Shown here: positions 1-8,484 of the stretch, piece by piece
Position numbering within the stretch: position 1 is the first letter of the stretch
How the letters are laid out: each line of letters begins with the position of its first letter
DNA from: Chitinophagaceae bacterium
GTDB lineage: Bacteria > Bacteroidota > Bacteroidia > Chitinophagales > Chitinophagaceae
Length of the DNA stretch: 51,164 nt
Reading direction: 5' to 3'
Assembly: GCA_025360525.1 (NCBI GenBank)
Contig: JANYCA010000048.1
Location: 1 to 51,164 of the forward strand
The notes under the pieces: model-generated
Seen by the model: only the letters and a program-made list of their open reading frames with translations
Databases searched by the model: none
What the model was told of the DNA's origin: nothing
Position numbers and translations under genes: made by a program

Positions 1-527
1 AATGTACCTGTTTGCTCATCCAGCATATCGAGGCCTCCATAAGTTGCCACCCAAATTTTACCCAGGTGATCGATTAGTACAGCAGTTACTGAATCATTGC
101 TTAAACTACCTTGATCATTTTTCCGGTGTTGATAATGGGTAAACGTATTCGTCTCAGGATCAAATCTGTCGAGTCCGGCTCCATAAAACCCAATCCATAT
201 TATGCCGGTTGCATCCGTATTTACACATTCGGGATAAGTACCTCCGAGCGAATTAAGGTTTTTGGGGTCGTTCTGGTACCTTGTAATACGATTGCCATCA
301 TACCGGGTTAAACAGCGGTTGGTTTGATCTGACAACCACATTACCCCATGAACATCCCTTGTAAGGCCGTTAATTTTCCCTAGCGAAAGTCCGTTAGTTC
401 CCGAGACCAGATTGAATTTTATAGTTTGGGTTTGTGCTGTACTAATTTTTGTCTGAAATAAATGAAGAAAAAATATGCACAAAAAAATAACGTGCTTTAT
501 GTTTATGTTTTTTCTATGACGACGCAT
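1..527 (-). CDS. Reg_prop-type sensor protein, N-terminal part (cut by window edge)
   Basis: The minus-strand frame is open from an ATG at 527 to the window edge, so about 175 residues are visible and the 3' end is missing. It begins with a basic stretch and a hydrophobic segment (VIFLCIFFLHLF), consistent with a signal peptide. Propeller-type repeats follow, with the Reg_prop signatures GVMWLSDQTN, GIIWIGFYGAGLDRFD and GKIWVATYGGLDMLD. In Bacteroidota this periplasmic sensor usually precedes Y_Y_Y, a membrane helix and a histidine kinase with or without an AraC-type output. Here the output domain lies outside the window, so kinase function is inference. The start is chosen because it precedes the only plausible export signal. 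The sensor class is similar to the kinases at 8485-14496 and 23886-27689. Confidence 0.8.
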   Translation of the reverse strand, partial: MRRHRKNINIKHVIFLCIFFLHLFQTKISTAQTQTIKFNLVSGTNGLSLGKINGLTRDVHGVMWLSDQTNRCLTRYDGNRITRYQNDPKNLNSLGGTYPECVNTDATGIIWIGFYGAGLDRFDPETNTFTHYQHRKNDQGSLSNDSVTAVLIDHLGKIWVATYGGLDMLDEQTGT

Positions 528-1155
528 AATTTGTAATTGGGATATTTTGAGGAAAGCAATGCAAGTTGTTTTTGGTTTTGATATATATTATTTGATAAAT
601 CTAATTTAATGCTTTTTTTACACTTCATATTTTATTTACACAAACCAAATAACATTTTCTGTACTCTCGATTGTTATCGAAACGGAATTCACATGTATTG
701 ACGATTAATATATTTACAGATAGTTACCAACTACAGGATAGAAAAGGTGCGTTTAAATTTGTTGCAGCGAATTAAGGGTTGCCAACCTTCATAAAGAGAT
801 TTATAAGTTAAAAGAATTATTAAAAAGTTGGCAACCCTTACAACAATTTTAATTACACCCGATAGAAAAAATGACCCCTATATATCTAACAATTTTGTAA
901 ATTTACCGGTAACTATCAGGTATAATAAAAAGCACTAAGTTTCTGAAAGTCAACAAAAAAATAAAACCAGACTTTACTTTAATTTTTTATTAATACAAAT
1001 TAAGGAGATTGTATTATTTATATCCGCTTTTCCCATCTTTTAATTAGATTTTAAAATTTAGTCAACCGATATTAATATATTTATGTGCTGATTATTATGA
1101 CTTTTACCAAAATTAACCAACAAGAATACCAACTATCACCCATTAAGCAGGAGAT
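528..1155. other. Intergenic region between divergent genes, AT-rich
   Basis: About 630 bases separate the divergent genes starting at 527 (minus) and 1156 (plus). I find no convincing open frame. The one structured element is the inverted repeat at 773-840, listed separately. The rest is AT-rich with homopolymer runs. No promoter can be assigned with confidence. Confidence 0.6.
773..840. repeat. Inverted repeat with self-complementary arms (GTTGCCAAC type)
   Basis: The left arm at 773-789 begins TAAGGGTTGCCAAC, and the right arm at 824-840 is its reverse complement with one mismatch over 17 bases. They flank a 34-base AT-rich spacer. Each arm also contains the near-palindrome GTTG-C-CAAC, so each half can fold alone or pair with the other. 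This is the architecture of a REP/BIME-like element or a paired operator. A REP-like element seems more likely because the position is several hundred bases from both flanking genes. Confidence 0.6.
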
Positions 1156-2436
1156 ATGCCACAGGAACAATTACTAAAAGAAACTCCGATTTTTAAACCA
1201 ATGATTTACCAGGAATTATTAAAAAAGACGGAAGAGTATGTAAACCAATTTTATAGTGAGCATCCAGCTGCAACTTTGCTTTACCACAACCAAAAACATA
1301 CCGCTGAAGTGCTGGATAATACCAAAAGAATTGCAGATCATTTTCAGCTAGCCGATCGCTTATTTTTTATTGTTTCTGCAGCAGCCAGCTTTCACGATAC
1401 CGGGCATTTAATAAAAAGTGATGAGGCACATGAGCTAAAAAGTGTAGAACTAGCGCAAACATTTTTAAAAAGTATTGGTGTAAATGAAGAAGATATTGAA
1501 GAAATTAAAAAGTGCATCCTGGCAACCGCCATGCCGCAAATGCCGGAGACTTTGACTGAAAAAATTCTTTGTGATGCTGATTTATATAATTTGGGTACCA
1601 GCACTTTCAAAGAAAAAAATAAATTGATGAGGAAAGAACTGGAGGCTATCAGTAGTAATAAAATTGATGGCATAACCTGGAGGGCATCTTCTATCAGTTT
1701 ACTTGAAAACCATCATTATCATACCCAATATTGTCAACTATTATTAGATAAAACAAAAGCAGAAAATCTATCCGATTTAAAAAACAAGCAGCAGGAAAAA
1801 TTAGCAAAAGTTAAGCCAACAGAAGGCCTGGCTGTTGGTGACGAAGAAAAACTGTTATCCAATTCAAACGCACCTGCTGTTGCCAAACCACCTAAAATAA
1901 AGAAGAAAGACAGGCCCGTAAAAGGTGTAGAAACTATGTTCCGGTTATCGTCTTCCAATAACATACGCATAAGTGTAATGGCAGATAATAAGGCCCATAT
2001 AATGATATCAGTTAATTCAATTATCATATCCGTTGTACTGGGGTTAATTATAAAAAACCTTGATGAACACAAGAATTTAATTATTCCAACCATGATTTTA
2101 TTGGGAGTAAATGTTTGTGCCATTATTTATTCTGTACTAGCTACAAGGCCAAAAGTTGCAGGTGGTGTATTTACAAAGGAGCAGGTAGAAGATAAGTCTG
2201 TAAATCTTTTATTTTTCGGCAGTTTTTACAAAATGAATTTTAAGGAGTACGACGAAGGGATAAAAGCGATGATGTCAGACAAGGATTTTTTATATGGCAC
2301 CCTCACAAAAGACATCTTCTGGCAAGGGAAAGTACTAGGCCGTAAATACAAGTTGTTACGCACCTCATATACCATATTTCTTTATGGCATAATTGCAGCT
2401 GTAATTGCCTATGCAGTTGCAACTATTTTTTTCTGA
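1156..2436 (+). CDS. HD-domain phosphohydrolase fused to a Pycsar-type transmembrane effector domain (DUF5706-like)
   Basis: 426 residues; the ATG is preceded by a GGAG-like sequence. The N-terminal 210 residues form an HD-superfamily phosphohydrolase domain. Visible metal ligands are H48 in YHNQKH, H80-D81 in SFHDTGH and D140 or D142 in CDADLYN. This resembles the predicted metal-dependent HD hydrolases of the COG4339 type. After a charged linker (210-255) comes a domain starting FRLSSSNNIRIS-MADNKAHIMISVN, with membrane helices near 283-300, 308-328 and 403-425. That is the signature of the DUF5706 family, now known as the Pycsar TM effector domain. The HD substrate is unknown; a nucleotide second messenger is inference. 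The gene lies 20 bases upstream of polyphosphate kinase and is probably co-transcribed with it. Confidence 0.8.
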   Translation: MPQEQLLKETPIFKPMIYQELLKKTEEYVNQFYSEHPAATLLYHNQKHTAEVLDNTKRIADHFQLADRLFFIVSAAASFHDTGHLIKSDEAHELKSVELAQTFLKSIGVNEEDIEEIKKCILATAMPQMPETLTEKILCDADLYNLGTSTFKEKNKLMRKELEAISSNKIDGITWRASSISLLENHHYHTQYCQLLLDKTKAENLSDLKNKQQEKLAKVKPTEGLAVGDEEKLLSNSNAPAVAKPPKIKKKDRPVKGVETMFRLSSSNNIRISVMADNKAHIMISVNSIIISVVLGLIIKNLDEHKNLIIPTMILLGVNVCAIIYSVLATRPKVAGGVFTKEQVEDKSVNLLFFGSFYKMNFKEYDEGIKAMMSDKDFLYGTLTKDIFWQGKVLGRKYKLLRTSYTIFLYGIIAAVIAYAVATIFF

Positions 2437-2456
2437 TAATTTAACACTTGTTCCAA

Positions 2457-4499
2457 ATGGAAATAGTTTTTTTCGACAGAGATACCAGTTGGCTTGGGTT
2501 TAATCATCGGGTTTTAATGGAAGCTAAAGACAATGCCGTTCCCCTGCTTGAAAGACTCAAATTTTTATCTATATATTCATCTAACCTTGATGAGTTTTAC
2601 AGGGTTCGGATACCAGCTTTGTTATCCTTAAAGAAACTTGAAAAAAAAACAGGCGCATCCTATTATTCATCTATCCTGGTAAATATAGAAAAAATTATTT
2701 CAGGGCAAATGAAGGAACTGGGTACTATACTGGAGGAAGGCATAATTCCCGCTTTAAGGGAGAAAAAAATAACCTTGATATATAATGAGGCCATTCCCAA
2801 CTTTTTACTAAAAGATTGTTCTGATTATTTCTTCAATCATATCACCGGTTTTTTACAGCCTATTTTTTTAAATACGAAAAATCCGGCGTTACTTATTGAA
2901 AATAATAAATTACAGATACTGGTTGTATTGGAAGGTATAGTAAATGAGGAGCACCTGGCAATAGTCAATATTCCTACAGATTTTTTACCAAGATTTTATT
3001 TTGTTGATGACACTGACTCAGGTACACGTTTTATTGTTTTTATAGATGATATTATTAAAGCAAATCTGCATAAAGTTTTTACTGATTATAAAATAAAGGC
3101 AAGTTTTTCTTTTAAAATTACCAGGGATTCGGCCTTGGATCTTAAAGACGAATATGAAGGAGATATTGCCAATAAAATTGAGCAACAAATAAAGAAAAGG
3201 GACAATGGGCTAGCTACACGTTTCCTACACCAGCCCGGTTTATCCATGCGTATATTGTATTCAGTCTTTGATAAACTCAATCTCACCAATGGCAACGCTG
3301 TACCCGGGGGTAATTATCACAACCTAAAAAATTTATTCAACATACCATTACCGGATAAGCAACAGTTTTTGTATGAACCCTGGGAACCATTAAGTAACAA
3401 AGACCTGCCAACCAACGAAGATATATTTACAGCCTTGGCTTTAAAGGATATCATCATTCATACCCCCTACCAGAATTTCCTGCCGGTAATTCGTTTTTTT
3501 AGTGAAGCATCTATCGACATTAATGTAGAAGAAATTTATGCAACTGTTTACCGGGTAGCGCATGATTCAATGATTGTAAATTCTTTGATAACCGCTGCAA
3601 AAAACGGAAAGAAAGTTACCGTATTTGTAGAATTAAAGGCAAGGTTCGACGAGGAAAATAATTTAAAGTGGGCGAGTAGAATGAAAGAAGCGGGTGTAAA
3701 AATAATATACAGCATTCCCGGACTAAAAGTACATGCAAAAACAGCGCTGATAAAAAGGAGAGAAAATAGCCGGCTAAAATATTATGGTGTATTTTCTACC
3801 GGAAATTTTAATGAAAATACAGCAACCTTATACACCGATCATGTACTACTTACTACACACGCCGGTATGGTAAGAGAACTGGAAATGTTATTTTTATTCT
3901 TTAGCTTTCGCATAGTGCCTAAAAAATATCAAGCATTGCATTTCGATCATTTATTGGTTGCACAATTTAACTTACAGGAAAAGTTTTTGCAGTTGATAGA
4001 ACAGGAAATTGAGTGGGCGAGGCAAGGCAGTGAAGCCACCATTAGCATTAAAATAAATAACCTGGAAGAACCGGAGATGATCAGGAAATTATATCAAGCC
4101 TCTAACGCAGGTGTAAAAATTAACCTGATTGTAAGAGGTATTTGTTGCCTTATTCCGGGTGTGCCTAACCTAAGTGAAAATATTACACTCACCAGGATTG
4201 TGGACAGATATTTAGAACACGGCCGCATATTTGTTTTTGCTAATAATGGCTCCCCGCTGGTTTTTATGGGTTCAGCAGACTGGATGAACAAAAACCTGCA
4301 TTTCCGGATAGAAGTATGTTTTCCTGTTTATGATGAAAAAATAAAAAAGGAACTTCTGCAAATATTAGATATACAGTTTAGAGACAATGTAAAAGCCGTT
4401 ACCATTAACGAACAAATGCAAAATATAAGAGCAGCAGTTAAAAGTGAAGATCTCTTGATAAGGTCGCAAAAAGTAATTTATGAAACCTTACAAGGTTAA
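2457..4499 (+). CDS. ppk1: Polyphosphate kinase 1
   Basis: Synthesises long-chain polyphosphate from ATP, usually as a membrane-associated homo-oligomer. The protein is about 680 residues, the normal PPK1 length. The N domain carries RDTSWLGFNHRVL and LERLKFLSIYSSNLDEFYRVR. The PLD-like catalytic half carries the two conserved histidines: H426 in GLKVHAKTALI, equivalent to the autophosphorylated histidine, and H588 in RYLEHGRIFVF, followed by SADWMNKNLHFRIEV. The frame can be extended to a TTG at 2448. I prefer the ATG at 2457 because it begins directly at the conserved MEIVFFDRDTSWL. It follows the HD-PycTM gene by only 20 bases, suggesting one operon in which polyphosphate synthesis and the HD-membrane protein are made together. 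Confidence 0.95.
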   Translation: MEIVFFDRDTSWLGFNHRVLMEAKDNAVPLLERLKFLSIYSSNLDEFYRVRIPALLSLKKLEKKTGASYYSSILVNIEKIISGQMKELGTILEEGIIPALREKKITLIYNEAIPNFLLKDCSDYFFNHITGFLQPIFLNTKNPALLIENNKLQILVVLEGIVNEEHLAIVNIPTDFLPRFYFVDDTDSGTRFIVFIDDIIKANLHKVFTDYKIKASFSFKITRDSALDLKDEYEGDIANKIEQQIKKRDNGLATRFLHQPGLSMRILYSVFDKLNLTNGNAVPGGNYHNLKNLFNIPLPDKQQFLYEPWEPLSNKDLPTNEDIFTALALKDIIIHTPYQNFLPVIRFFSEASIDINVEEIYATVYRVAHDSMIVNSLITAAKNGKKVTVFVELKARFDEENNLKWASRMKEAGVKIIYSIPGLKVHAKTALIKRRENSRLKYYGVFSTGNFNENTATLYTDHVLLTTHAGMVRELEMLFLFFSFRIVPKKYQALHFDHLLVAQFNLQEKFLQLIEQEIEWARQGSEATISIKINNLEEPEMIRKLYQASNAGVKINLIVRGICCLIPGVPNLSENITLTRIVDRYLEHGRIFVFANNGSPLVFMGSADWMNKNLHFRIEVCFPVYDEKIKKELLQILDIQFRDNVKAVTINEQMQNIRAAVKSEDLLIRSQKVIYETLQG

Positions 4500-4622
4500 T
4501 GGTTTTTCAGTGAGTACTTAAAAACCAGAAATGCTTTTTTGAGCTATCACATTAAATATATCAATGGCAGTTTTAAAAAATTATACCTCTTTTTTTGTTT
4601 ATCAACTCTCAAAAAACCTTCT

Positions 4623-5477
4623 ATGCCTCATTCAAAAATTACTTCCCCCGTTTTACTTTTATTGCTTTTAATTTTTAGTAATTGCAAAAATAAACAGCCC
4701 TACAAAAGCCCCGCCGGTTATGATATTAACAAGCCTGAAAAGTTTGTTATGAAAAATTCATTAAAGGAAATTTCGGGTATTACTTTTATACCCGGAAAAG
4801 AAGATGTGTTATATGCAATTGAAGATGAAGCTGGAAAGTTATTTTCAATTACTCCCGGAAGTGACCAATTAAGCCATTCGAAATTTGCCAAAAAAGGAGA
4901 CTATGAAGATGTGACGATACTTAATGATACAACCGTGGCTGTTTTAAAAAGTGATGGCTCGTTATATTTATTTTCAACAAATGAAATTGGAAAGGAAAAG
5001 ATTGAAAGTGTAAAAGAATTTGATAATATTTTACCGGAAGGAGAATATGAAGGATTATGCACCGACAGTACTAAAATAATTGCACTGTGTAAAAATTGCG
5101 GCGGGGATAAGCAAAAAAAAGAGGTTTCTGTTTATACCCTGCAGGCGGCTCCGGGAGATTCTTTAAATATTACCAATACGTTTAAAGTAGATATCACCCT
5201 GATTCAGCCAAAGGATGAAAGTAGCAAAGAAAAGTTTCATCCTTCAGGCATTGCAAAAAATCCTGTAACGCATGAATGGTATATCATTTCATCTGTAAAT
5301 AAATTGCTGCTGGTACTGGATGAACATTGGAAAGCAAAAGATTATTACCCCCTTGATCCGTCTGTATTTAAGCAACCCGAAGGAATTACATTTAACAGCA
5401 AAGGTGATTTGTATATTTCAAACGAGGGCGGCACCGGGGATGCAAATATTCTATTATTCAGATACCAGAAACAATAA
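4623..5477 (+). CDS. SdiA-regulated domain-like lipoprotein
   Basis: 284 residues. The open frame extends to a TTG at 4539, but the ATG at 4623 starts a clear lipoprotein signal (MPHSKITSPVLLLLLLIFSNC) with a lipobox cysteine, so the mature protein should be lipid-anchored. The body has the pattern of SdiA-regulated/phytase-like beta-propellers: LKEISGITFIPG, VLYAIEDEAGKLF, GDYEDVTIL, LPEGEYEGLC, FHPSGIAKNP and QPEGITFNSKGDLYISNEGG. Family members are predicted surface propellers of poorly known function. It lies 123 bases after ppk1 on the same strand and may be the last gene of the operon. A link to phosphate release is speculative. Confidence 0.75.
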   Translation: MPHSKITSPVLLLLLLIFSNCKNKQPYKSPAGYDINKPEKFVMKNSLKEISGITFIPGKEDVLYAIEDEAGKLFSITPGSDQLSHSKFAKKGDYEDVTILNDTTVAVLKSDGSLYLFSTNEIGKEKIESVKEFDNILPEGEYEGLCTDSTKIIALCKNCGGDKQKKEVSVYTLQAAPGDSLNITNTFKVDITLIQPKDESSKEKFHPSGIAKNPVTHEWYIISSVNKLLLVLDEHWKAKDYYPLDPSVFKQPEGITFNSKGDLYISNEGGTGDANILLFRYQKQ

Positions 5478-5539
5478 CTACTATAGTTTATGAATCATAA
5501 TATTGGCATTGTTTCAATTTTATTTATAAAAAATATTAT

Positions 5540-6050
5540 CATTGAAACGGCAGTGTGATGGTATAAACTGTAAATGCTCCTTCCTTCGTTTCAACACTTA
5601 TTTCGCCACCATGCGTTTTGATGGTATCTTAGCTCATACTCAAGCCAAGGCCTGTTCACTGCCCCGATGGTTTAGTGGTAAAGAATTGCTGAAAGATTTT
5701 ATCGAGTATTTTTTGGGGAATACCGTTGCCGTTGTCTTTTACACTTATCAAAACTTTGCCCCCATCCCCTAAAGGGGGCCGAGTCTTTTGGTAGTAACAG
5801 TTACTATAGGTTCGTATTCTTCAGCCCCCTTTAGGGTATGGGACTTTTCTTTTTTTCATCCACCACATAAAACGCATTGGTAATTAAATTAAGAATCGTC
5901 CTTCCAAAAATTCTGTGGAATGATATTAATGTTGCCGACATTTTCATCAAAATCTGTTTTCATGGTGGCATTAAAGGTTTTATCTTTTTGCTCTCAGGCC
6001 ATGGTAGATCATCAGCGCTACTTTGTATTAAAGCGGTTTTTAATTCTTCA
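5540..6050 (-). pseudogene. Histidine kinase C-terminal relic (HisKA/HATPase end), multiply disrupted
   Basis: Translating the minus strand in pieces gives YHGLRAK, NATMKTDFDENVGNINIIPQ, SVKDNGNGIPQKILDKIF, TTKPSGQ-stop-TGLGLSMS-stop-DTIKTHGGEISVETKEG. This is collinear with residues about 1110-1265 of the intact kinase at 23886-27689. It carries two in-frame stops where a glycine and a tyrosine codon stood, and at least two frameshifts upstream. Two copies of a CCCCTAAAGGGG-type palindrome sit in its loops at 5760-5779 and 5824-5843. No sensor portion remains. It lies between the ppk1 operon and the cyclase operon, in the same orientation as the latter. Confidence 0.85.
5760..5843. repeat. 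Pair of inverted CCCCTAAAGGGGG palindromic repeats
   Basis: The 20 bases at 5760-5779 are repeated in inverted orientation at 5824-5843 with 18 of 20 matches. Each copy is itself a hairpin (CCCCT-AA-AGGGG core). Both lie inside the decayed kinase relic, on either side of the segment encoding EPIVTVTTK. Similar GC-rich hairpins are common dispersed repeats in Bacteroidota. Confidence 0.65.
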
Positions 6051-6078
6051 GGATATTTGCTTTTAATTGATTTTGATT

Positions 6079-6255
6079 TCATAAAGACCTTTTGATATTT
6101 GAAATGATTTGATACGAGCTTAGTTTTTTAAAGGCTCCTGAAGTGACTTGAATAGCTTCATCCTTATAAGAACTACTGATCATTATTTCGGTAAATTTTA
6201 AAACCGGCTTTTGCAATTGGTGCTGTTGCGCAACTTTTTCGTTTGAGTTTGCCAC
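6079..6255 (-). other. Possible small ORF directly downstream of the cyclase gene
   Basis: A 58-codon open frame with a GTG start at 6255 lies 23 bases after the cyclase stop on the same strand. It reads NSNEKVAQQHQLQKP, then KFTEIMISSSYKDEAIQ and ends SNIKRSL. The composition looks protein-like but I recognise no family. Its stop overlaps an ATG that opens another short frame running into the kinase relic. It may be the remnant of a gene that once filled this gap. Confidence 0.2.
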
Positions 6256-6278
6256 CGGCGATTAAATTGGATACACTA

Positions 6279-7961
6279 CTATTTACTCACCATTTCTTCT
6301 GCACCGTTCCAGTTTTCCGGCACACCGCTTTGTTGATATCTTAAAGCGTTTTCCATAAAATAAAGGGCTGTATAATCTTCGGAATCTATTGCCATGATGG
6401 ATTGAAAAATCTCAATCGCATTTTTAAAATCCTGTTCAAAATAGGCTTCCATTGCATCGGTAAAATAAGCGGAGGTTACTATTTTCTTTTGCAGATTTTT
6501 TTCAGGGTTACCATTTAAACATTCAACTATACTAAGCAATTTATATTTTCCTTTTAATTGCACTTTGCCCAATTGCCGCAAAAGAAATTTATCCTGATCG
6601 GCAATCTGGAAAAGGGTTTCGCCACTAAGCAACAGAGGAGACCGGTAATATTTTGTAAGACTTTCAATACGGGCAGCCGTGTTAACAGTATCAGAAATAG
6701 TGGCGGCATCCAGCCTGTGTTCATCGCCTGTAATGCCCATAATCAATGGGCCGGTATGCATGCCAATACCAGCTTTGATAATGGGAAGCCCTTGCGAAAT
6801 CCGCTCCACATTTAGCTCATAAACGGCTATTTGCATGGCGATGGCTGCGTTGAGTGCATCAACCGGTTGGCGGGGAAATATAGCCATGATGGAATCTCCC
6901 AGGTACTGATTGATAAACCCCTGATGCAAACGGATGATTGGCCCCAGCCTTTCATTGAAAGAGGATACAAAACGAAAGTTTTCATCCGGTGTCATATTCT
7001 CCGACAGGGTAGTGAAATCCCTGATATCAGTGAACAAAACGGTTACAATTTTTTCCGCCTGGTCGCCCAACTTAACATCGGTAAGCGATGTTTTACCGAG
7101 CAAGCGAATGAACTCGTTGGGTACAAATTTTTTGGTTACTTCATGTATGCGTAAAATGGCTTCTTCCCTTTCCCTAACTTCCCGGATATTCTTTTCGAAC
7201 AACAGCGCACTTTCAATGGCTGCAGATGATTGCAGTGCCAGCGTAACCAATAATTTGAGATGCGCCGCTGTATATTGATCAGCATTTTTATCGGTCATTA
7301 TGATGGCACCTAAAATACGATGCTTCACTTTCATGGCAGCGTAAATCAGCGATTGTGCATCGCTTTCAACAATTCCTTTTTGTTTTAAAAAAGAAATATC
7401 ATGCATTATTTCCGACTGGCCACTTAAGCCAATTTTTAGCAACAGGTGAGAATTGCCTAACAATAAAGATTCATCGAACAAAGCAGCTCCTGCTCTGGCC
7501 GGTATCTCCAGCCGACGGCTTTCTTCATCCCATGATATTACCACACCACTAGTGGAGGGAATGGAGTGCATGGCCTGTTCAAGTGTTAATTGTGCAATGA
7601 TATCGGGATCGATGGTTTGGGATAATTTTTCTGAAAAATTATAGATCACATTCAATTCCTGGTACAAATTCAACACCTCTGAGCCTAATTTTTTTTTGTC
7701 TGCTTCTTTCTGCAGCATCAACGATAATAAATTGGCCATGATAGCTGCCTCCCCTTTTCCTTTTACCCAACCCATCATTTCGTCTTCTAATTGCACGGGG
7801 TAAGCTGGTTCATTTTCCGGATTGTTTTCTGTACAAAATAAAAGGTTGTGCTGGTTGTCTTCCACGGTAATATCGGTGCCTGTCAATGTAGCCCACGACT
7901 TAAGCCAGGCAGTTGTTTCACTTCTTTTACCCAGTATCGATTTTAATGTTGGTTGCGCCAT
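6279..7961 (-). CDS. GAF-domain class III nucleotide cyclase (adenylate/guanylate cyclase family)
   Basis: 560 residues, no signal peptide or membrane helix, so probably cytoplasmic. The region 110-255 is a GAF domain. Residues 300-480 are a class III cyclase domain with metal aspartates D312 (VLFTDIRDF) and D356 (YLGDSIMAIF) and transition-state residues N427 and R431 (TVNTAARIE). The C-terminus (495-545) looks like a TPR-type pair of helices. The positions that select adenine in adenylate cyclases (Lys and Asp/Thr) are Gln352 and Ala420 by my alignment, so the substrate base cannot be assumed. It is the last gene of a minus-strand set with the response regulator 97 bases upstream and the giant kinase before that. 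Its GAF domain or the phosphorelay probably controls activity. Confidence 0.88.
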   Translation of the reverse strand: MAQPTLKSILGKRSETTAWLKSWATLTGTDITVEDNQHNLLFCTENNPENEPAYPVQLEDEMMGWVKGKGEAAIMANLLSLMLQKEADKKKLGSEVLNLYQELNVIYNFSEKLSQTIDPDIIAQLTLEQAMHSIPSTSGVVISWDEESRRLEIPARAGAALFDESLLLGNSHLLLKIGLSGQSEIMHDISFLKQKGIVESDAQSLIYAAMKVKHRILGAIIMTDKNADQYTAAHLKLLVTLALQSSAAIESALLFEKNIREVREREEAILRIHEVTKKFVPNEFIRLLGKTSLTDVKLGDQAEKIVTVLFTDIRDFTTLSENMTPDENFRFVSSFNERLGPIIRLHQGFINQYLGDSIMAIFPRQPVDALNAAIAMQIAVYELNVERISQGLPIIKAGIGMHTGPLIMGITGDEHRLDAATISDTVNTAARIESLTKYYRSPLLLSGETLFQIADQDKFLLRQLGKVQLKGKYKLLSIVECLNGNPEKNLQKKIVTSAYFTDAMEAYFEQDFKNAIEIFQSIMAIDSEDYTALYFMENALRYQQSGVPENWNGAEEMVSK

Positions 7962-8058
7962 ACTGGGTGGTGGTTGTTGAGGTTTTTTAATTTAACAAAA
8001 GGTGAATGGTCAATGGAGAATGCTTGCTCGCTGCTCACAGCTCATAGCTCATTACTAA

Positions 8059-8439
8059 CTAAGCTATCCCCAGCACTTCCTTTGCTTTATTCAAAATCAC
8101 TTCGGGGTCAAAAGGTTTGGTCATATACACATCTGCACCAACTTCCTGGCCTTTAAGCCGATCAAGCTCCTGACCTTTGGCGGTTAACAATACAATGTAC
8201 ACAGCTTCCATCCCCAGTTCTTTTTTTACCCGGCGGCAAACTTCCATGCCATTCATTTTGGGCATCATTACATCCAAAAAAACAAGGTTAGGTTTTTCTT
8301 CCTTGATAATTTCCAGTGCAATCTCTCCATTTTCGGCAGTCAAAAATTCTACCCCTTCATCTTCCAGTTCTTCCAGTGTTTGTTCTATCAGCATCCGGAT
8401 ATGTGCTTCATCATCTACTATTAAAATCTTTTGTTGCAT
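8059..8439 (-). CDS. CheY-like single-domain response regulator
   Basis: 126 residues, a receiver domain with no output domain. Acidic residues D9-D10 sit in ILIVDDE, the phosphoacceptor is D56 in LVFLDVMMPKMNG, and the conserved Thr and Lys are T86 (LLTAK) and K108 (MTKPF). The gene lies between the 2003-residue hybrid kinase (45 bases upstream) and the nucleotide cyclase (97 bases downstream), all on the minus strand. It is the natural phosphate carrier from kinase to cyclase or to another partner. Which protein it contacts cannot be read from the sequence. Confidence 0.93.
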   Translation of the reverse strand: MQQKILIVDDEAHIRMLIEQTLEELEDEGVEFLTAENGEIALEIIKEEKPNLVFLDVMMPKMNGMEVCRRVKKELGMEAVYIVLLTAKGQELDRLKGQEVGADVYMTKPFDPEVILNKAKEVLGIA

Positions 8440-8484
8440 GTGTTTGTTTGATCCTTGTTATTAAAAAACTGGTTTACTATTTTC

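Noticed and set aside
4539..4622. N-terminal extension of the SdiA-regulated-like protein from a TTG
   Set aside because: The extension would precede a clear lipoprotein signal that starts at the ATG at 4623.
1156..7961. A classical Pycsar defence operon
   Set aside because: The effector-like gene and the cyclase are 3.8 kb apart, on opposite strands and separated by ppk1, a lipoprotein gene and a relic; only a loose functional link can be proposed.
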